The translations under genes and the position numbers were made by a program. 64,000 nucleotides of DNA from the NCBI GenBank assembly GCA_016720825.1, contig JADKJV010000004.1:1-64000 (forward strand), in the 5' to 3' direction. Positions 48,823-58,203 of the stretch are shown piece after piece (within the stretch, counting starts at the first letter, position 1; every line of letters starts with the position of its first letter). Origin of the DNA: Chitinophagaceae bacterium. Lineage in GTDB: Bacteria; Bacteroidota; Bacteroidia; Chitinophagales; Chitinophagaceae. The notes under the pieces are model-generated. The model was not told where the DNA came from. It saw nothing but the letters and a program-made list of their open reading frames with translations, and did no database searches.

Positions 48823-50079
48823 TTACACGAGATAACTGAATAAAGTATCATTCTTATTCAGCTCAGTAAACCGGATATTGGACGCATTCATTCTTTCAAG
48901 CAAAGAATCATAATCAGGCCGGTTTTTCAGCTCTACACCAATCAACGCCGGACCCGATTCTTTATTCGTTTTTTGCATGTACTCAAACCGGGTGATATCA
49001 TCTGTTGGTCCGAGCACCTGATTCACAAACTCTTTCAATGCACCGGGGCGCTGGGCGAAATCCACCAGGAAATAATGTTTCAGTCCTTCAAACTGCAGGC
49101 TTCTTTCCTTAATCTCCGGCATCCGGTCAATATCATTATTGCTGCCACTGATGATGCATACAATGGTTTTACCACGGATATCATCTGCAAAATCATCCAG
49201 TGCGGCAACGGACAAGGCACCGGCCGGTTCCACCACAATGGCTTCTTCATTATACAGTTTCAGGATGGTACTGCATACTTTTCCTTCCGGAACCAGGTGC
49301 ATGCCATCCAATACTTCACGGCAAATGGAGAAGGTGAGATCGCCCACACGTTTCACGGCGGCGCCATCTACAAAACGATCAATCGACTCAAGCGTTACCG
49401 GATGCCCCGCTTCCAGTGCTTTTTGCATGGAAGGTGCACCTTCCGGTTCCACTCCAATGATTTTTGTGGCGGGGGAAAAACTTTTAAAATAAGATCCGAC
49501 ACCCGCACTGAGTCCGCCACCACCTACCGGGATAAACATATAATCGATGCCGGTTAATTCCTGCAGGATTTCAAGTCCAACCGTTGCCTGCCCTTCAATG
49601 ATCTTCGGATCATCGAAAGGAGGGATGAAGGTCATGCCGGTTTGTTTGGTAAAAGCCTGAGCCGCCGCTGAGCATTCATCATAGTTGTCACCGGTCAGCC
49701 TGATCTCTACCGCACCATCACCAAACATGGTGGTCTGTGTTACTTTCTGTCCCGGTGTTATCGTGGGCATGAAGATGACTCCCTTCACGCCGAGTCGCTT
49801 ACAACTCCACGCGAAACCCTGTGCATGGTTACCTGCACTGGCACAAACAACGCCTGCGCTCAGTATTTCCGCGGGTAATGAACTCATCATGTTATACGCG
49901 CCACGGAGTTTGTATGAACGCACGACCTGGAGGTCTTCCCTTTTCAGGTACACCTGGCAATGATAACGGGCAGAGAGCGCAGCATTGAATTGCAACGGCG
50001 TTTTGCGCGTCACTTTCTTCAGGCGCTCTGCTGCCTGTACATAATCCAGAACGGGTAATATGCTTGTATTCGCTGGCAT
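48823..50079 (-). CDS. ilvA: Threonine dehydratase (biosynthetic)
   Basis: 418 residues. It deaminates threonine to 2-oxobutanoate, the first isoleucine-specific step. The PLP Lys is in LQVVRSYKLRGAYNMM. CASAGNHAQGFAWSCKRLG and the phosphate-binding loop PVGGGGLSAGVGSY are clear. A single C-terminal ACT-like regulatory domain (~330-418; HYFLVDFAQRPGALKEFVNQ) suggests simpler feedback control than the two-ACT E. coli form. It is last in the ilv run, 6 bases after ilvC. Confidence 0.95.
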   Translation of the reverse strand: MPANTSILPVLDYVQAAERLKKVTRKTPLQFNAALSARYHCQVYLKREDLQVVRSYKLRGAYNMMSSLPAEILSAGVVCASAGNHAQGFAWSCKRLGVKGVIFMPTITPGQKVTQTTMFGDGAVEIRLTGDNYDECSAAAQAFTKQTGMTFIPPFDDPKIIEGQATVGLEILQELTGIDYMFIPVGGGGLSAGVGSYFKSFSPATKIIGVEPEGAPSMQKALEAGHPVTLESIDRFVDGAAVKRVGDLTFSICREVLDGMHLVPEGKVCSTILKLYNEEAIVVEPAGALSVAALDDFADDIRGKTIVCIISGSNNDIDRMPEIKERSLQFEGLKHYFLVDFAQRPGALKEFVNQVLGPTDDITRFEYMQKTNKESGPALIGVELKNRPDYDSLLERMNASNIRFTELNKNDTLFSYLV

Positions 50080-50085
50080 AATAGT

Positions 50086-51216
50086 CTAGCCTACGCTTTC
50101 GGGTTTATCTGCCAGTTTCTTCAACAGGCTGGCAATTTTATTAGGTTCATTCGCTTCTTTCTTCACAGCGGGCTGGTTCTCCGGACGAAGACTTCTCACG
50201 GTTTTACCAGTCTGCCACAGTTCGCTCTCCCGGAGTTCAGTCAGTTCTTCTTCCAGTTTCTCACGGTAATCAGGTTTGCTGTTACTGTCAATGGAACGCT
50301 GTGATTCTTTACCGGCGGCCACGCTTTCATATAATTCTTTGAAAACAGGTGCGGTTGCATCACGGAATTTTTTCCACCAGTCTAAAGCACCGCGTTGTGC
50401 AGTGGTTGAACAGTTGGCATACATCCAGTCCATGCCATTCTCTGCTACCAGCGGCATGAGTGACTGTGTCAGTTCTTCCACGGTTTCATTGAATGCTTCG
50501 GAAGGCGAGTGGCCTTTGGCACGCAGCACGTCATATTGTGCAGCGAATATTCCCTGGATCGCACCCATCAGGGTTCCGCGTTCACCGGTTAAATCAGAGT
50601 ACACTTCTTTTTTGAAATCAGTTTCAAACAGGTACCCGCTTCCAACTGCAATACCAAGTGAAGCCACTCTTTCAAAAGCACGGCCCGTGGCATCCTGGTA
50701 AATAGCGTATGAACTGTTCAGTCCGCGACCCTGCAGGAACATCCTGCGAAGTGAGGTACCTGAACCTTTCGGCGCTACGAGGAATACATCCACATCAGCA
50801 GGAGGAACGATGCCAGTCTGTTCATTAAACGTTACACCAAAACCATGGGAGAAATACAATGCTTTTCCTTTGGTCAGGTGTTTTTTTACCGTGGGCCAGA
50901 GGGCAATCTGTGCCGCATCACTTAACAAATAACAAATGATGGTACCTTTTTGCAATGCTTCTTCAATGGGGAAAAGCGTTTGTCCGGGAACAAATCCGTC
51001 ACGGATAGCTTTATCCCATGATTTGGATTTTTCACGCTGGCCAACAATGACGTTGATGCCATTGTCACGCTGGTTGAGCGCCTGCCCGGGACCCTGCACA
51101 CCATATCCGATGACTGCCACCGTTTCATTTTTCAGTACTTCCCTTGCTTTTTCCAATGGGAATTCTTCACGGGTTACCACATTTTCCTCCACGCCTCCGA
51201 AATTTAATTTTGCCAT
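50086..51216 (-). CDS. ilvC: Ketol-acid reductoisomerase
   Basis: 376 residues from the ATG at 51216 (MAKLNFGGVEENVVTREEF); the frame extends 50 codons upstream without homology. The Rossmann motif is VAVIGYGVQGPGQALNQRDN. Catalytic region residues appear in LVAPKGSGTSLRRMF, SDLTGERGTLMGAIQGIFA and ETVEELTQSLMPLVAENGMD. A charged C-terminal tail (VKKEANEPNKIASLLKKLAD) extends past the core. The enzyme makes dihydroxy acids from acetolactate or acetohydroxybutyrate. Confidence 0.95.
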   Translation of the reverse strand: MAKLNFGGVEENVVTREEFPLEKAREVLKNETVAVIGYGVQGPGQALNQRDNGINVIVGQREKSKSWDKAIRDGFVPGQTLFPIEEALQKGTIICYLLSDAAQIALWPTVKKHLTKGKALYFSHGFGVTFNEQTGIVPPADVDVFLVAPKGSGTSLRRMFLQGRGLNSSYAIYQDATGRAFERVASLGIAVGSGYLFETDFKKEVYSDLTGERGTLMGAIQGIFAAQYDVLRAKGHSPSEAFNETVEELTQSLMPLVAENGMDWMYANCSTTAQRGALDWWKKFRDATAPVFKELYESVAAGKESQRSIDSNSKPDYREKLEEELTELRESELWQTGKTVRSLRPENQPAVKKEANEPNKIASLLKKLADKPESVG

Positions 51217-51262
51217 GTTTATTTGTTTTGGTGATGTTTTATTGTTTGGGTTGAATGATTCA

Positions 51263-51853
51263 TTACATAGTGAATACTTCGTCATGCTGACCCAGGTATT
51301 CATTGCTGGCTGATTCTTCCCCGGGTTCGCTTTTTTCAAATTCACGCAGGCGTTCATGGAAATCATGACTGCCTTTCAGGATAGCCACACGGCCGCTCCG
51401 TACAAATTCAATCAGACCGAACGGTTCCAGCACTTTTACCAGCTTATCGGTTTCTTCGCGGTGACCGGTGGTTTCAAATACGGTATAGTCTTTCCGGATG
51501 GCCACTGCCCTGGCGCCGAATTCCCGCAGCAGCCTTTCCACTTTTGCTTTTTCGGTGATCGCGTCGGTGCTCACTTTGTATAAAGCCAGCTCCTGCCATA
51601 CAATTTCATCTTCCGTATTGTAATAGGCTTTCAGTACTTCCACCTGCTTTTCAATCTGGCTGCAGAGTTTACGCACTTCTTCTTCGGTTTCATTAATCAC
51701 AATGGTGAAGCGGTGCACACTCTCCACCTCCGTGGGCGAAGTGTTCAGGCTTTGTACATTGATTTTCCTGCGGGAAAATATAATCGCGATCCGGGTGAGG
51801 ATACCCACCTGGTTCTCGGTATATACGGTTAATGTGAATTCTTTTTTTGACAT
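51263..51853 (-). CDS. ilvN: Acetolactate synthase small (regulatory) subunit
   Basis: 196 residues. The N-terminal ACT domain (TLTVYTENQVGILTRIAIIF, RRKINVQSLNTSPTE) binds valine for feedback inhibition. The ALS_ss C-terminal domain follows (ELALYKVSTDA, RKDYTVFETTGHREETDKLV, LEPFGLIEFVRSGRVAILKG). It lies directly after ilvB (6-base gap). Confidence 0.93.
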   Translation of the reverse strand: MSKKEFTLTVYTENQVGILTRIAIIFSRRKINVQSLNTSPTEVESVHRFTIVINETEEEVRKLCSQIEKQVEVLKAYYNTEDEIVWQELALYKVSTDAITEKAKVERLLREFGARAVAIRKDYTVFETTGHREETDKLVKVLEPFGLIEFVRSGRVAILKGSHDFHERLREFEKSEPGEESASNEYLGQHDEVFTM

Positions 51854-51859
51854 AGCTTT

Positions 51860-53595
51860 TTATTTTAAACGTATTTCACTCACACTGCATCCCTGGGGAA
51901 CCATCGGGAATACATTATCTTCTTTTCCCACCATCACTTCCAGCAGGTAGGAACCTTTTGCATTCAGTAATTCACGTAAAGAGGAGCGGAGCTCTTCCCG
52001 TTTGACCAGTTTTTTACCGGGGATTGAATAACCGCTGGCCACTTTTACAAAATCAGGACTGGTAATGTCCACAAATGAATACCGGCGTTCATGGAACAAT
52101 TCCTGCCACTGCCTCACCATCCCAAGGAACTGGTTATTCAGTATCATGATTTTTACCACTGCACCACTTTGCATAATAGTTCCCAGTTCCTGGATCGTCA
52201 TCTGGAAACCCCCATCGCCAATCACCGCAATCACCTGTTTATCCGGGGCACCGAAATGTGCACCAATGGAAGCAGGTAATGCAAAACCCATCGTACCCAG
52301 TCCGCCCGAAGTGATATTGCTCTTGCTGTTATTGTATTTCGCATACCGGCAGGCAATCATCTGGTGCTGGCCCACATCCGTTACAATCACGGCTTCTCCT
52401 TTGGTTTCTTCATTCAATGCATGGATCACCTCTGCCATCATGAGTGATTCACAGGTGGGATTTTTCTCAGGAACTATACACACTTCGGTTTCTGTTGCCT
52501 CATATTTCCTGAATTCAGCGAGCCACTCGGGATGTTGTTTCGCTTCCACCAATGCCGTCAGCATGGGCAGTGTTTCCTTGCAGTCGCCCCATACACCAAT
52601 GGCTGGCTTCACATTCTTGCCGATTTCAGCCGGGTCAATGTCAAAATGGATAATCTGCGCCTGTCTTGCATATTTATCAAGCCTTCCTGTTACCCGGTCA
52701 TCGAAACGCATACCAATGGCAATGAGCACATCACATTCATTGGTCAGTACATTCGGTCCGTAATTCCCGTGCATGCCCAGCATGCCTACTGCCAGCGGGT
52801 GGTCAGTCGGGATAGCGCTCATGCCCATGATGGTCCACGCAGCGGGGATGCCCGTTTTTTCAATAAATGTTTTGAATTCATTTTCTGCTTTGCCAAGGAT
52901 AACACCCTGTCCAAAAATCACAAATGGTTTTTTGGCATTGTTGATCAGCTCAGCAGCAGCTTCCACATATTTTTCCGCACAATCGGTTTGGGACGGTAAC
53001 TCCGGATGTGATCACATTTTTCATAACCTTCATAAGCAAATAACTGGAGTTGTGCATTCTTGGTAATATCAATCAGCACAGGCCCGGGTCTGCCGCTGCC
53101 GGCAATATAAAATGCCTTGGCCAGCACCTGCGGGATCTCACGGGCATCAGTGACCTGGTAATTCCATTTGGTGACCGGTGTTGTAATGTTGATCACATCC
53201 GTTTCCTGGAACGCATCTGTTCCCAGCAGGTGTGCATATACCTGTCCGGTGATACATACCAATGGTGTTGAGTCAATCATGGCATCTGCCAGTCCTGTTA
53301 CCAGGTTGGTGGCGCCCGGACCGCTGGTGGCAAACACCACACCGGTACGTCCGCTCACACGGGCATAACCCTGTGCCGCATGGATCGCTCCCTGCTCATG
53401 CCGGACGAGGATATGTTTGATGCTATCCCGGAAATCATACAGTGCATCATAAATAGGCATGATGGCCCCGCCTGGATATCCGAAAATAGTATCCGCATTT
53501 TGCGCGATCAACGCTTTCATAACGGCTACCCCTCCGCTGACCTGCGGAAGGTTTGTTGTTTCTGTTACAGGGACTTTCAGTGCTGCTGTTTCCAT
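51860..53595 (-). CDS. ilvB: Acetolactate synthase large (catalytic) subunit, one frameshift
   Basis: 578 residues after repair. The ThDP-dependent fold is complete: GGVAVMKALIAQNADTIFGY then PGGAIMPIYDALYD, HEQGAIHAAQGYARVSGRTG with the catalytic Glu, and the ThDP motif IGDGGFQMTIQELGTIMQSG then ILNNQFLGMVRQWQELFHE. The frame breaks at the T-run 52970-52974 (plus strand). PKPIVRK should continue YVEAAAELINNAKKPFVIFG, so an A run of six is read as five. The start is taken at 53595 (METAALKV); 53601 is also possible. Confidence 0.93.
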
Positions 53596-53613
53596 ATACA
53601 CAGTTTTAATTTT

Positions 53614-55305
53614 TTATTTGCGGATTTCTTCATCCGTTACACAACCTTCACTCGCATCTTTCACTGATACGGCATATTTATACAATACACCGTTCCGTGC
53701 TTTGAGTTTGGGTTTCTTCCACAATTTTCTCCTCGCTGCGATTTCTTTTTTGGAGATCGCTGCATCAATTTTATTTTTCACGGCATCAATCGTAATGATG
53801 TCGCCGTCTTTGACCAGTGCAATCAAACCACCATCCTGTGCCTCGGGTGTAATATGCCCAACCACAAAACCATGTGTGCCGCCGCTGAAACGTCCATCCG
53901 TAATCAGGGCAACGGATTTACCAAGACCCGCACCGATAATAGCACCGGTTGGTTTCAGCATTTCAGGCATACCGGGTCCGCCGCGTGGTCCCACATAACG
54001 GATCACCACCACATCCCCTTTTTTGATTTTACCGGAGCTGATCCCTTTGATCAGTTTTTCTTCACCATCAAACACTCTTGCAGGGCCTGTGAACTGGTCG
54101 CCTTCCTTACCGCTGATTTTCGCCACACCACCTTTCTCCGCCAGGTTGCCGTATAAAATCCGGATATGTCCTGTTTTCTTCAGCGCTTTTTCTATGGGAT
54201 AAATAATATCCTGTGATTTGAAGTCAATCGCTTTAATGTTTTTAAGATTCTCTGCTACCGTTTTCCCGGTTACTGTCAGGCAATCACCATGCAGCATTTT
54301 TTGCTGCAGCAGGTATTTCATCACCGCGGGCAACCCGCCTTGTTCATGCAGGTCCTGCATCAGGTATTTACCACTGGGTTTGAAATCCGCCAGCACCGGA
54401 ACCCGGTTACTGATTTTCTGGAAATCATCCTGGCTGATTTTAACGCCAACGGATTTGGCCATCGCAATCAGGTGTAACACAGCATTGGTGCTGCCACCGA
54501 GTACCATCACCACCGTAATAGCATTTTCAAAAGCCTTGCGCGTCATGATCTGCGAAGGCAGTATGTTTTTCTCCAGCAATACCCGGATCGCTTTACCGGC
54601 AGCTTTACATTCATTTTGTTTTTCTTCACTCAATGCAGGATTGGAAGAAGAATAGGGGAGGCTCATGCCCAACGCTTCAATGGCAGATGCCATCGTGTTG
54701 GCTGTGTACATACCTCCACAGGCACCGGCACCCGGACAACTGTGTTTGATTATCCCTTTGAAATCGCCTTCTTCCAGTTCTCCTGCCAGTTTTTTACCTA
54801 GCGCTTCAAATGAAGAAACAATGTTCAGTGCTTCGCCTTTATAATATCCAGGGGCAATCGTGCCGCCGTATACCATGATGGCCGGGCGATTCAATCTTCC
54901 CATCGCAATCAAGGAACCCGGCATGTTTTTATCACAACCCGGTACAGCAATTAATGCATCGTAATACTGTGCACCGCAAACAGCTTCGATTGAGTCTGCA
55001 ATGATATCACGGCTCACCAGGCTGTAACGCATCCCCGGTGTTCCGTTGCTGATGCCATCACTCACGCCAATGGTATGGAATGTGAGACCCACCAGTTGGT
55101 TTTCCCAGACAGATTTTTTGATCTGTGCCGCCAGTTCATTCAGGTGCATATTACAGGTGTTGCCGTCATAACCCATACTGGCTATGCCCACCTGTGCTTT
55201 GGAGAAATCTTCATCTTTCAGTCCAATGCCATACAGCATAGCCTGTGCAGCAGGCTGTGTGGTATCCTGCGTAATTGTTTTTGAATATCTGTTCAGTTCT
55301 GCCAT
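53614..55305 (-). CDS. ilvD: Dihydroxy-acid dehydratase
   Basis: 563 residues. The Fe-S-ligating Cys segments are seen: GYDGNTCNMHL, VPGCDKNMPGSLIAMGR and HSCPGAGACGGMYTANTMAS. GLGKSVALITDGRFSGGTHG, GHITPEAQDGGLIALVKDGD and GPRGGPGMPEM are further family marks. The enzyme makes the 2-oxo acid precursors of valine and isoleucine. It starts 2 bases after the ilvE stop. Confidence 0.96.
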   Translation of the reverse strand: MAELNRYSKTITQDTTQPAAQAMLYGIGLKDEDFSKAQVGIASMGYDGNTCNMHLNELAAQIKKSVWENQLVGLTFHTIGVSDGISNGTPGMRYSLVSRDIIADSIEAVCGAQYYDALIAVPGCDKNMPGSLIAMGRLNRPAIMVYGGTIAPGYYKGEALNIVSSFEALGKKLAGELEEGDFKGIIKHSCPGAGACGGMYTANTMASAIEALGMSLPYSSSNPALSEEKQNECKAAGKAIRVLLEKNILPSQIMTRKAFENAITVVMVLGGSTNAVLHLIAMAKSVGVKISQDDFQKISNRVPVLADFKPSGKYLMQDLHEQGGLPAVMKYLLQQKMLHGDCLTVTGKTVAENLKNIKAIDFKSQDIIYPIEKALKKTGHIRILYGNLAEKGGVAKISGKEGDQFTGPARVFDGEEKLIKGISSGKIKKGDVVVIRYVGPRGGPGMPEMLKPTGAIIGAGLGKSVALITDGRFSGGTHGFVVGHITPEAQDGGLIALVKDGDIITIDAVKNKIDAAISKKEIAARRKLWKKPKLKARNGVLYKYAVSVKDASEGCVTDEEIRK

Positions 55306-55307
55306 AA

Positions 55308-56228
55308 TCAGGGTTCCAGGATGGATGTTTTATTTTGTGATGCTGCCTGTACAGGGAATACCGAATGACCGCGTACCAGTTTTTTATAAGCGTCCTGGAT
55401 CACAGCACTCTTGGTTACTTCCCAGGGACGGCTAAACGGCACATTGTCGAGGGAAGCGAGTGCCACTACTTCTGCAGCTGTGCCACAGAAAAATCCGGCC
55501 TCAGCGCCGCGCATCTCTTCCGGTGTAAAATATTTTTCATGAACCGGGATATCCAGTTCAGCACAGAGTTCAATCACAGTGGCACGGGTGATACCGGGCA
55601 GGATATGACCTTTGGGTGCTGTGAAAAGTTCCCCGTTTTTTTCAAAGAATATATTCGCGCCTGAACTTTCTGCCACATGGCCATTGGTATCAAGCACCAA
55701 TGCTTCATCAAATCCCATGTCTTTTGCTTCCTGGCAGGCCAGGATGGAGTTTACATAATGACCGCTCACTTTGGCATCCACATGGAATGCATCCGGGTTA
55801 GGCCGGCGGTATGTGGAGGTCATGATGCGCATGCTGTTTGACATATATCCGTTTGTCCACTCCCAGCTTTCAATCGCCAGCCAGGCTTCGCGGCCTTTCG
55901 ACAATGCCATGTTAGGGGAACAAAGCACAATGGGACGTATATAAGCGTCTGTATAATTATTTCTTTTCAATACTTCATAAGTCAGCTCCACCATCTGCTC
56001 CGTGGAGTAGTGGAAAGGCATTTTCATCGCAGCAGCGGAGCGGCGGAGCCGATCATAGTGTTCTTCTCCTTTAAACATTTTAGTGCCACCGTTGATGGGA
56101 TAGGAGCGGATGCCTTCAAAAACAGAATAGCCGTAGTGGAGTGACTGGCTGTATAAATCTGTCCCGGCCTCTGCGGCCCTGACAAATTCACCTTTGAAAT
56201 ATATAACCGTGTCGTTGTTGTAATACAT
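55308..56228 (-). CDS. ilvE: Branched-chain amino acid aminotransferase
   Basis: 306 residues, class IV PLP aminotransferase. The PLP Lys is in HVDAKVSGHYVNSILACQEA. FEGIRSYPINGGTKMF, EALVLDTNGHVAESSGANIF and PGITRATVIELC are diagnostic. It transfers the amino group of glutamate to the branched-chain oxo acids. It is the first structural gene after the leader-attenuator at 56246-56430 and would be its direct target. Confidence 0.95.
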   Translation of the reverse strand: MYYNNDTVIYFKGEFVRAAEAGTDLYSQSLHYGYSVFEGIRSYPINGGTKMFKGEEHYDRLRRSAAAMKMPFHYSTEQMVELTYEVLKRNNYTDAYIRPIVLCSPNMALSKGREAWLAIESWEWTNGYMSNSMRIMTSTYRRPNPDAFHVDAKVSGHYVNSILACQEAKDMGFDEALVLDTNGHVAESSGANIFFEKNGELFTAPKGHILPGITRATVIELCAELDIPVHEKYFTPEEMRGAEAGFFCGTAAEVVALASLDNVPFSRPWEVTKSAVIQDAYKKLVRGHSVFPVQAASQNKTSILEP

Positions 56229-56245
56229 ACTTGCTGTTTTACGGG

Positions 56246-56277
56246 AATAAAAAAACCCGCCTTTTTGGAGGCGGGTT
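56246..56277 (-). terminator. Attenuator terminator of the ilv operon
   Basis: On the minus strand AACCCGCC (56277-56270) pairs with GGCGGGTT (56261-56254) around TCCAAAAA, followed by a run of T. It ends 18 bases before ilvE and 28 bases after the leader ORF stop. Confidence 0.9.
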
Positions 56278-56319
56278 GTTATTTTGATTTTTGTTTAACG
56301 CATGTTAAGCACCCCCTCC
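56267..56319 (-). promoter_or_regulatory. Predicted antiterminator pairing
   Basis: RNA GGAGGGGGU (56319-56311), the Gly codons 30-32 of the leader ORF, can pair with ACCCGCCUCC (56276-56267), the 5' arm of the terminator plus two loop bases, with one bulged G. The pairing excludes the terminator. It would form when a ribosome stalls in the Ile/Val run and be blocked when a ribosome reaches the leader stop. Confidence 0.6.
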
Positions 56320-56406
56320 GGCTGTTGCAGGAATAATAATCACCACCACCACAATAATTATGGCGGATACCGAAGGGATGATATTATATAAAGCCTGTTT
56401 CAGCAT
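56305..56406 (-). CDS. ilv operon leader peptide
   Basis: 33 codons from ATG at 56406 to TAA at 56305. Residues 16-25 are three Ile, four Val and three Ile in a row; residues 9, 10 and 13 are Ile, Ile, Val. The tail is PATAGGGA. In all, 13 of 33 codons are Ile or Val, the regulated end products. The end resembles that of E. coli IlvL (VVVIIIPPCG...), though common descent is not claimed. The ORF has a promoter element ~17 bases upstream and a terminator 28 bases downstream, the layout of ribosome-mediated attenuation. It is too short for routine gene calling. Confidence 0.85.
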   Translation of the reverse strand: MLKQALYNIIPSVSAIIIVVVVIIIPATAGGGA

Positions 56407-56422
56407 AAGGGATGTATGAATC

Positions 56423-56430
56423 CAAATATA
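56423..56430 (-). promoter_or_regulatory. ilv leader promoter, -7 element
   Basis: TATATTTG on the minus strand is an exact TAnnTTTG match. Transcription from it would start about 10 bases before the leader ATG. It lies 66 bases after the leuB stop, so ilvE-ilvA can be transcribed apart from the leu genes. No clear -33 TTG is seen. Confidence 0.55.
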
Positions 56431-56495
56431 CACCCGCCTTTCAAGAAAAGAACTCAGCAAGCAATTTTATTTTCAAATCCAAACAAACGTTGGGA

Positions 56496-57611
56496 TCAGA
56501 TAATCGTGGATTTACGCAACTCGATATTTTCTTTTTTCACTGATCCGGGAATATTGCCACTGATGTAATCAGTGATCAGTTCCCCCAATGTGGAGGTGAA
56601 ATAGAAATTCACCGGTTCAATATCACGCGTAACAAAACCATTCCCCAGGCTCCATTCAACCGCCTCACGAACCAAAGCTGCCTCTGCATGCAGGTCGAAA
56701 TAATCCAGCATCATCGCCGCAGATAGAATGGATCCAAAAGGATTGGCAATATCTTTTCCTGCAGCCTGCGGGTAAGAACCATGGATGGGTTCGAACAATG
56801 CCGTGCCTTTGCCAACAGAAGCAGAAGGCAGCAGTCCCAGTGAACCACTGAGTACAGATGCTTCATCACTCAGGATATCGCCAAACATATTTTCCGTGAG
56901 GATGATGTCAAACTGTGCCGGGTTGATGATCAGCTGCATGGCCGCATTATCAACAAACATGTATTCCGTTGTTATATCGCTGTATTCAGCAGCAATACCC
57001 TGCACAATTTTCCGCCACAGCCTGGATGTTTCCAGTACGTTGGCTTTGTCAACCAATGTCAGTTTCTTTTTCCGTTTGCGTGCAGCTTCAAAAGCTGGTC
57101 GTGCAATGCGTTCAATTTCTTCATGGGTGTAACTGCAGAGATCAGAAGCGCTGCTGTCATCCGCAGCCCTTGTTTTCTCACCGAAATAAATACCACCGGT
57201 GAGCTCACGGTAAATCACCATATCAACCCCTTCAAGCTGTTTGGCTTTCAGCGGAGATAAATGCTGTAAACCGGCGTACGTACTAACCGGACGAATATTG
57301 GCAAATAACTGCAGTGTTTTACGCAACGCCAGCAAGCCCTGTTCAGGTCTTACTTTAGCCTGCGGGTCATTATCATATTTGGGATGTCCGATCGCGCCGA
57401 ATAAAACAGCATCCGTGTCAAGACATGACTGGATGGTTTCAGCCGGTAAAGGTTCACCGGTTTTATCAATCGCTACAGCACCCATTAACTGATAAGAGTA
57501 ATGGAATTCATGATGAAACGAAGCGGCAACAGCATTCAGCACTTTCACAGCCTGTCGCGTTACTTCAGGTCCGATTCCATCACCTTCTATGACTGTAATA
57601 TTTTTTTTCAT
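56496..57611 (-). CDS. leuB: 3-isopropylmalate dehydrogenase
   Basis: 371 residues. Signatures are ITVIEGDGIGPEVTRQAVKV, GAIGHPKYDNDPQAKVRPEQ then GLLALRK, YRELTGGIYFGEK, and metal-binding ENMFGDILSDEASVLSGSLG then EPIHGSYPQAAGKDIANPFG. It oxidises 3-isopropylmalate with NAD. The ATG overlaps the leuD stop as ATGA. Confidence 0.95.
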   Translation of the reverse strand: MKKNITVIEGDGIGPEVTRQAVKVLNAVAASFHHEFHYSYQLMGAVAIDKTGEPLPAETIQSCLDTDAVLFGAIGHPKYDNDPQAKVRPEQGLLALRKTLQLFANIRPVSTYAGLQHLSPLKAKQLEGVDMVIYRELTGGIYFGEKTRAADDSSASDLCSYTHEEIERIARPAFEAARKRKKKLTLVDKANVLETSRLWRKIVQGIAAEYSDITTEYMFVDNAAMQLIINPAQFDIILTENMFGDILSDEASVLSGSLGLLPSASVGKGTALFEPIHGSYPQAAGKDIANPFGSILSAAMMLDYFDLHAEAALVREAVEWSLGNGFVTRDIEPVNFYFTSTLGELITDYISGNIPGSVKKENIELRKSTII

Positions 57612-58192
57612 CGCGGTTGTTTTTCAAATGCTTCTACTTCCGGCAGCATACTCAATAAGTAATCAATATCATCATAGCCGTTCAGCAGACAGGTTTTTTT
57701 ATAGGAGTTAATATCGAATGATTCAGATTTTCCCGTTGCGGGGATACTGATGGTTTGTGCTTCCAGGTCTATCACCAGTTCCGTGTCCGCACCTTGTGCA
57801 AAAATCTCCTGCAGGAAAGCATCACTGACCTGTACGGGCAGCACGCCATTGTTTAATGCATTATTGCGGAAGATGTCGGCATAAAAACTCGACACGACTG
57901 CTTTGAATCCATAATCCTGCAGGGCCCAGGCCGCGTGTTCACGGGAGGAGCCACAACCAAAATTTTTACCAGCCACCAGTATTTCACCACTGTACGCCGG
58001 ATTGTTCAACGGGAACCCGGCTTTGGGTTTTGTGTCATCATTATTTTCATAACGCCAGTCACGGAAAAGGTTTTTACCAAATCCGTCACGCGTGGTTGCT
58101 TTGAGGAATCGCGCCGGAATGATCTGGTCGGTGTCCACATTTTCTGCGGGCAATGGAACAAAACGGCTTTGTATGATTTTAACGGGATTCAT
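57608..58192 (-). CDS. leuD: 3-isopropylmalate dehydratase small subunit
   Basis: 194 residues. FVPLPAENVDTDQIIPARFL, LVAGKNFGCGSSREHAAWAL and SSFYADIFRNNALNNGVLPV are the swivel-domain marks of LeuD. It pairs with LeuC, encoded 11 bases upstream. The 3' end overlaps leuB. Confidence 0.95.
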   Translation of the reverse strand: MNPVKIIQSRFVPLPAENVDTDQIIPARFLKATTRDGFGKNLFRDWRYENNDDTKPKAGFPLNNPAYSGEILVAGKNFGCGSSREHAAWALQDYGFKAVVSSFYADIFRNNALNNGVLPVQVSDAFLQEIFAQGADTELVIDLEAQTISIPATGKSESFDINSYKKTCLLNGYDDIDYLLSMLPEVEAFEKQPR

Positions 58193-58203
58193 GATTTCAA
58201 TTT

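Noticed and set aside
50086..51366. ilvC start at 51366
   Set aside because: The upstream 50 codons overlap the ilvN end and lack homology; the MAKLNFGGVEENVV start fits the family.
56430..56441. AGGCGGGT upstream of the ilv leader as an antiterminator arm
   Set aside because: It can pair with the terminator 5' arm, but it lies just upstream of the -7 element and would not be in a transcript from that promoter. It could matter only for read-through from leuB.
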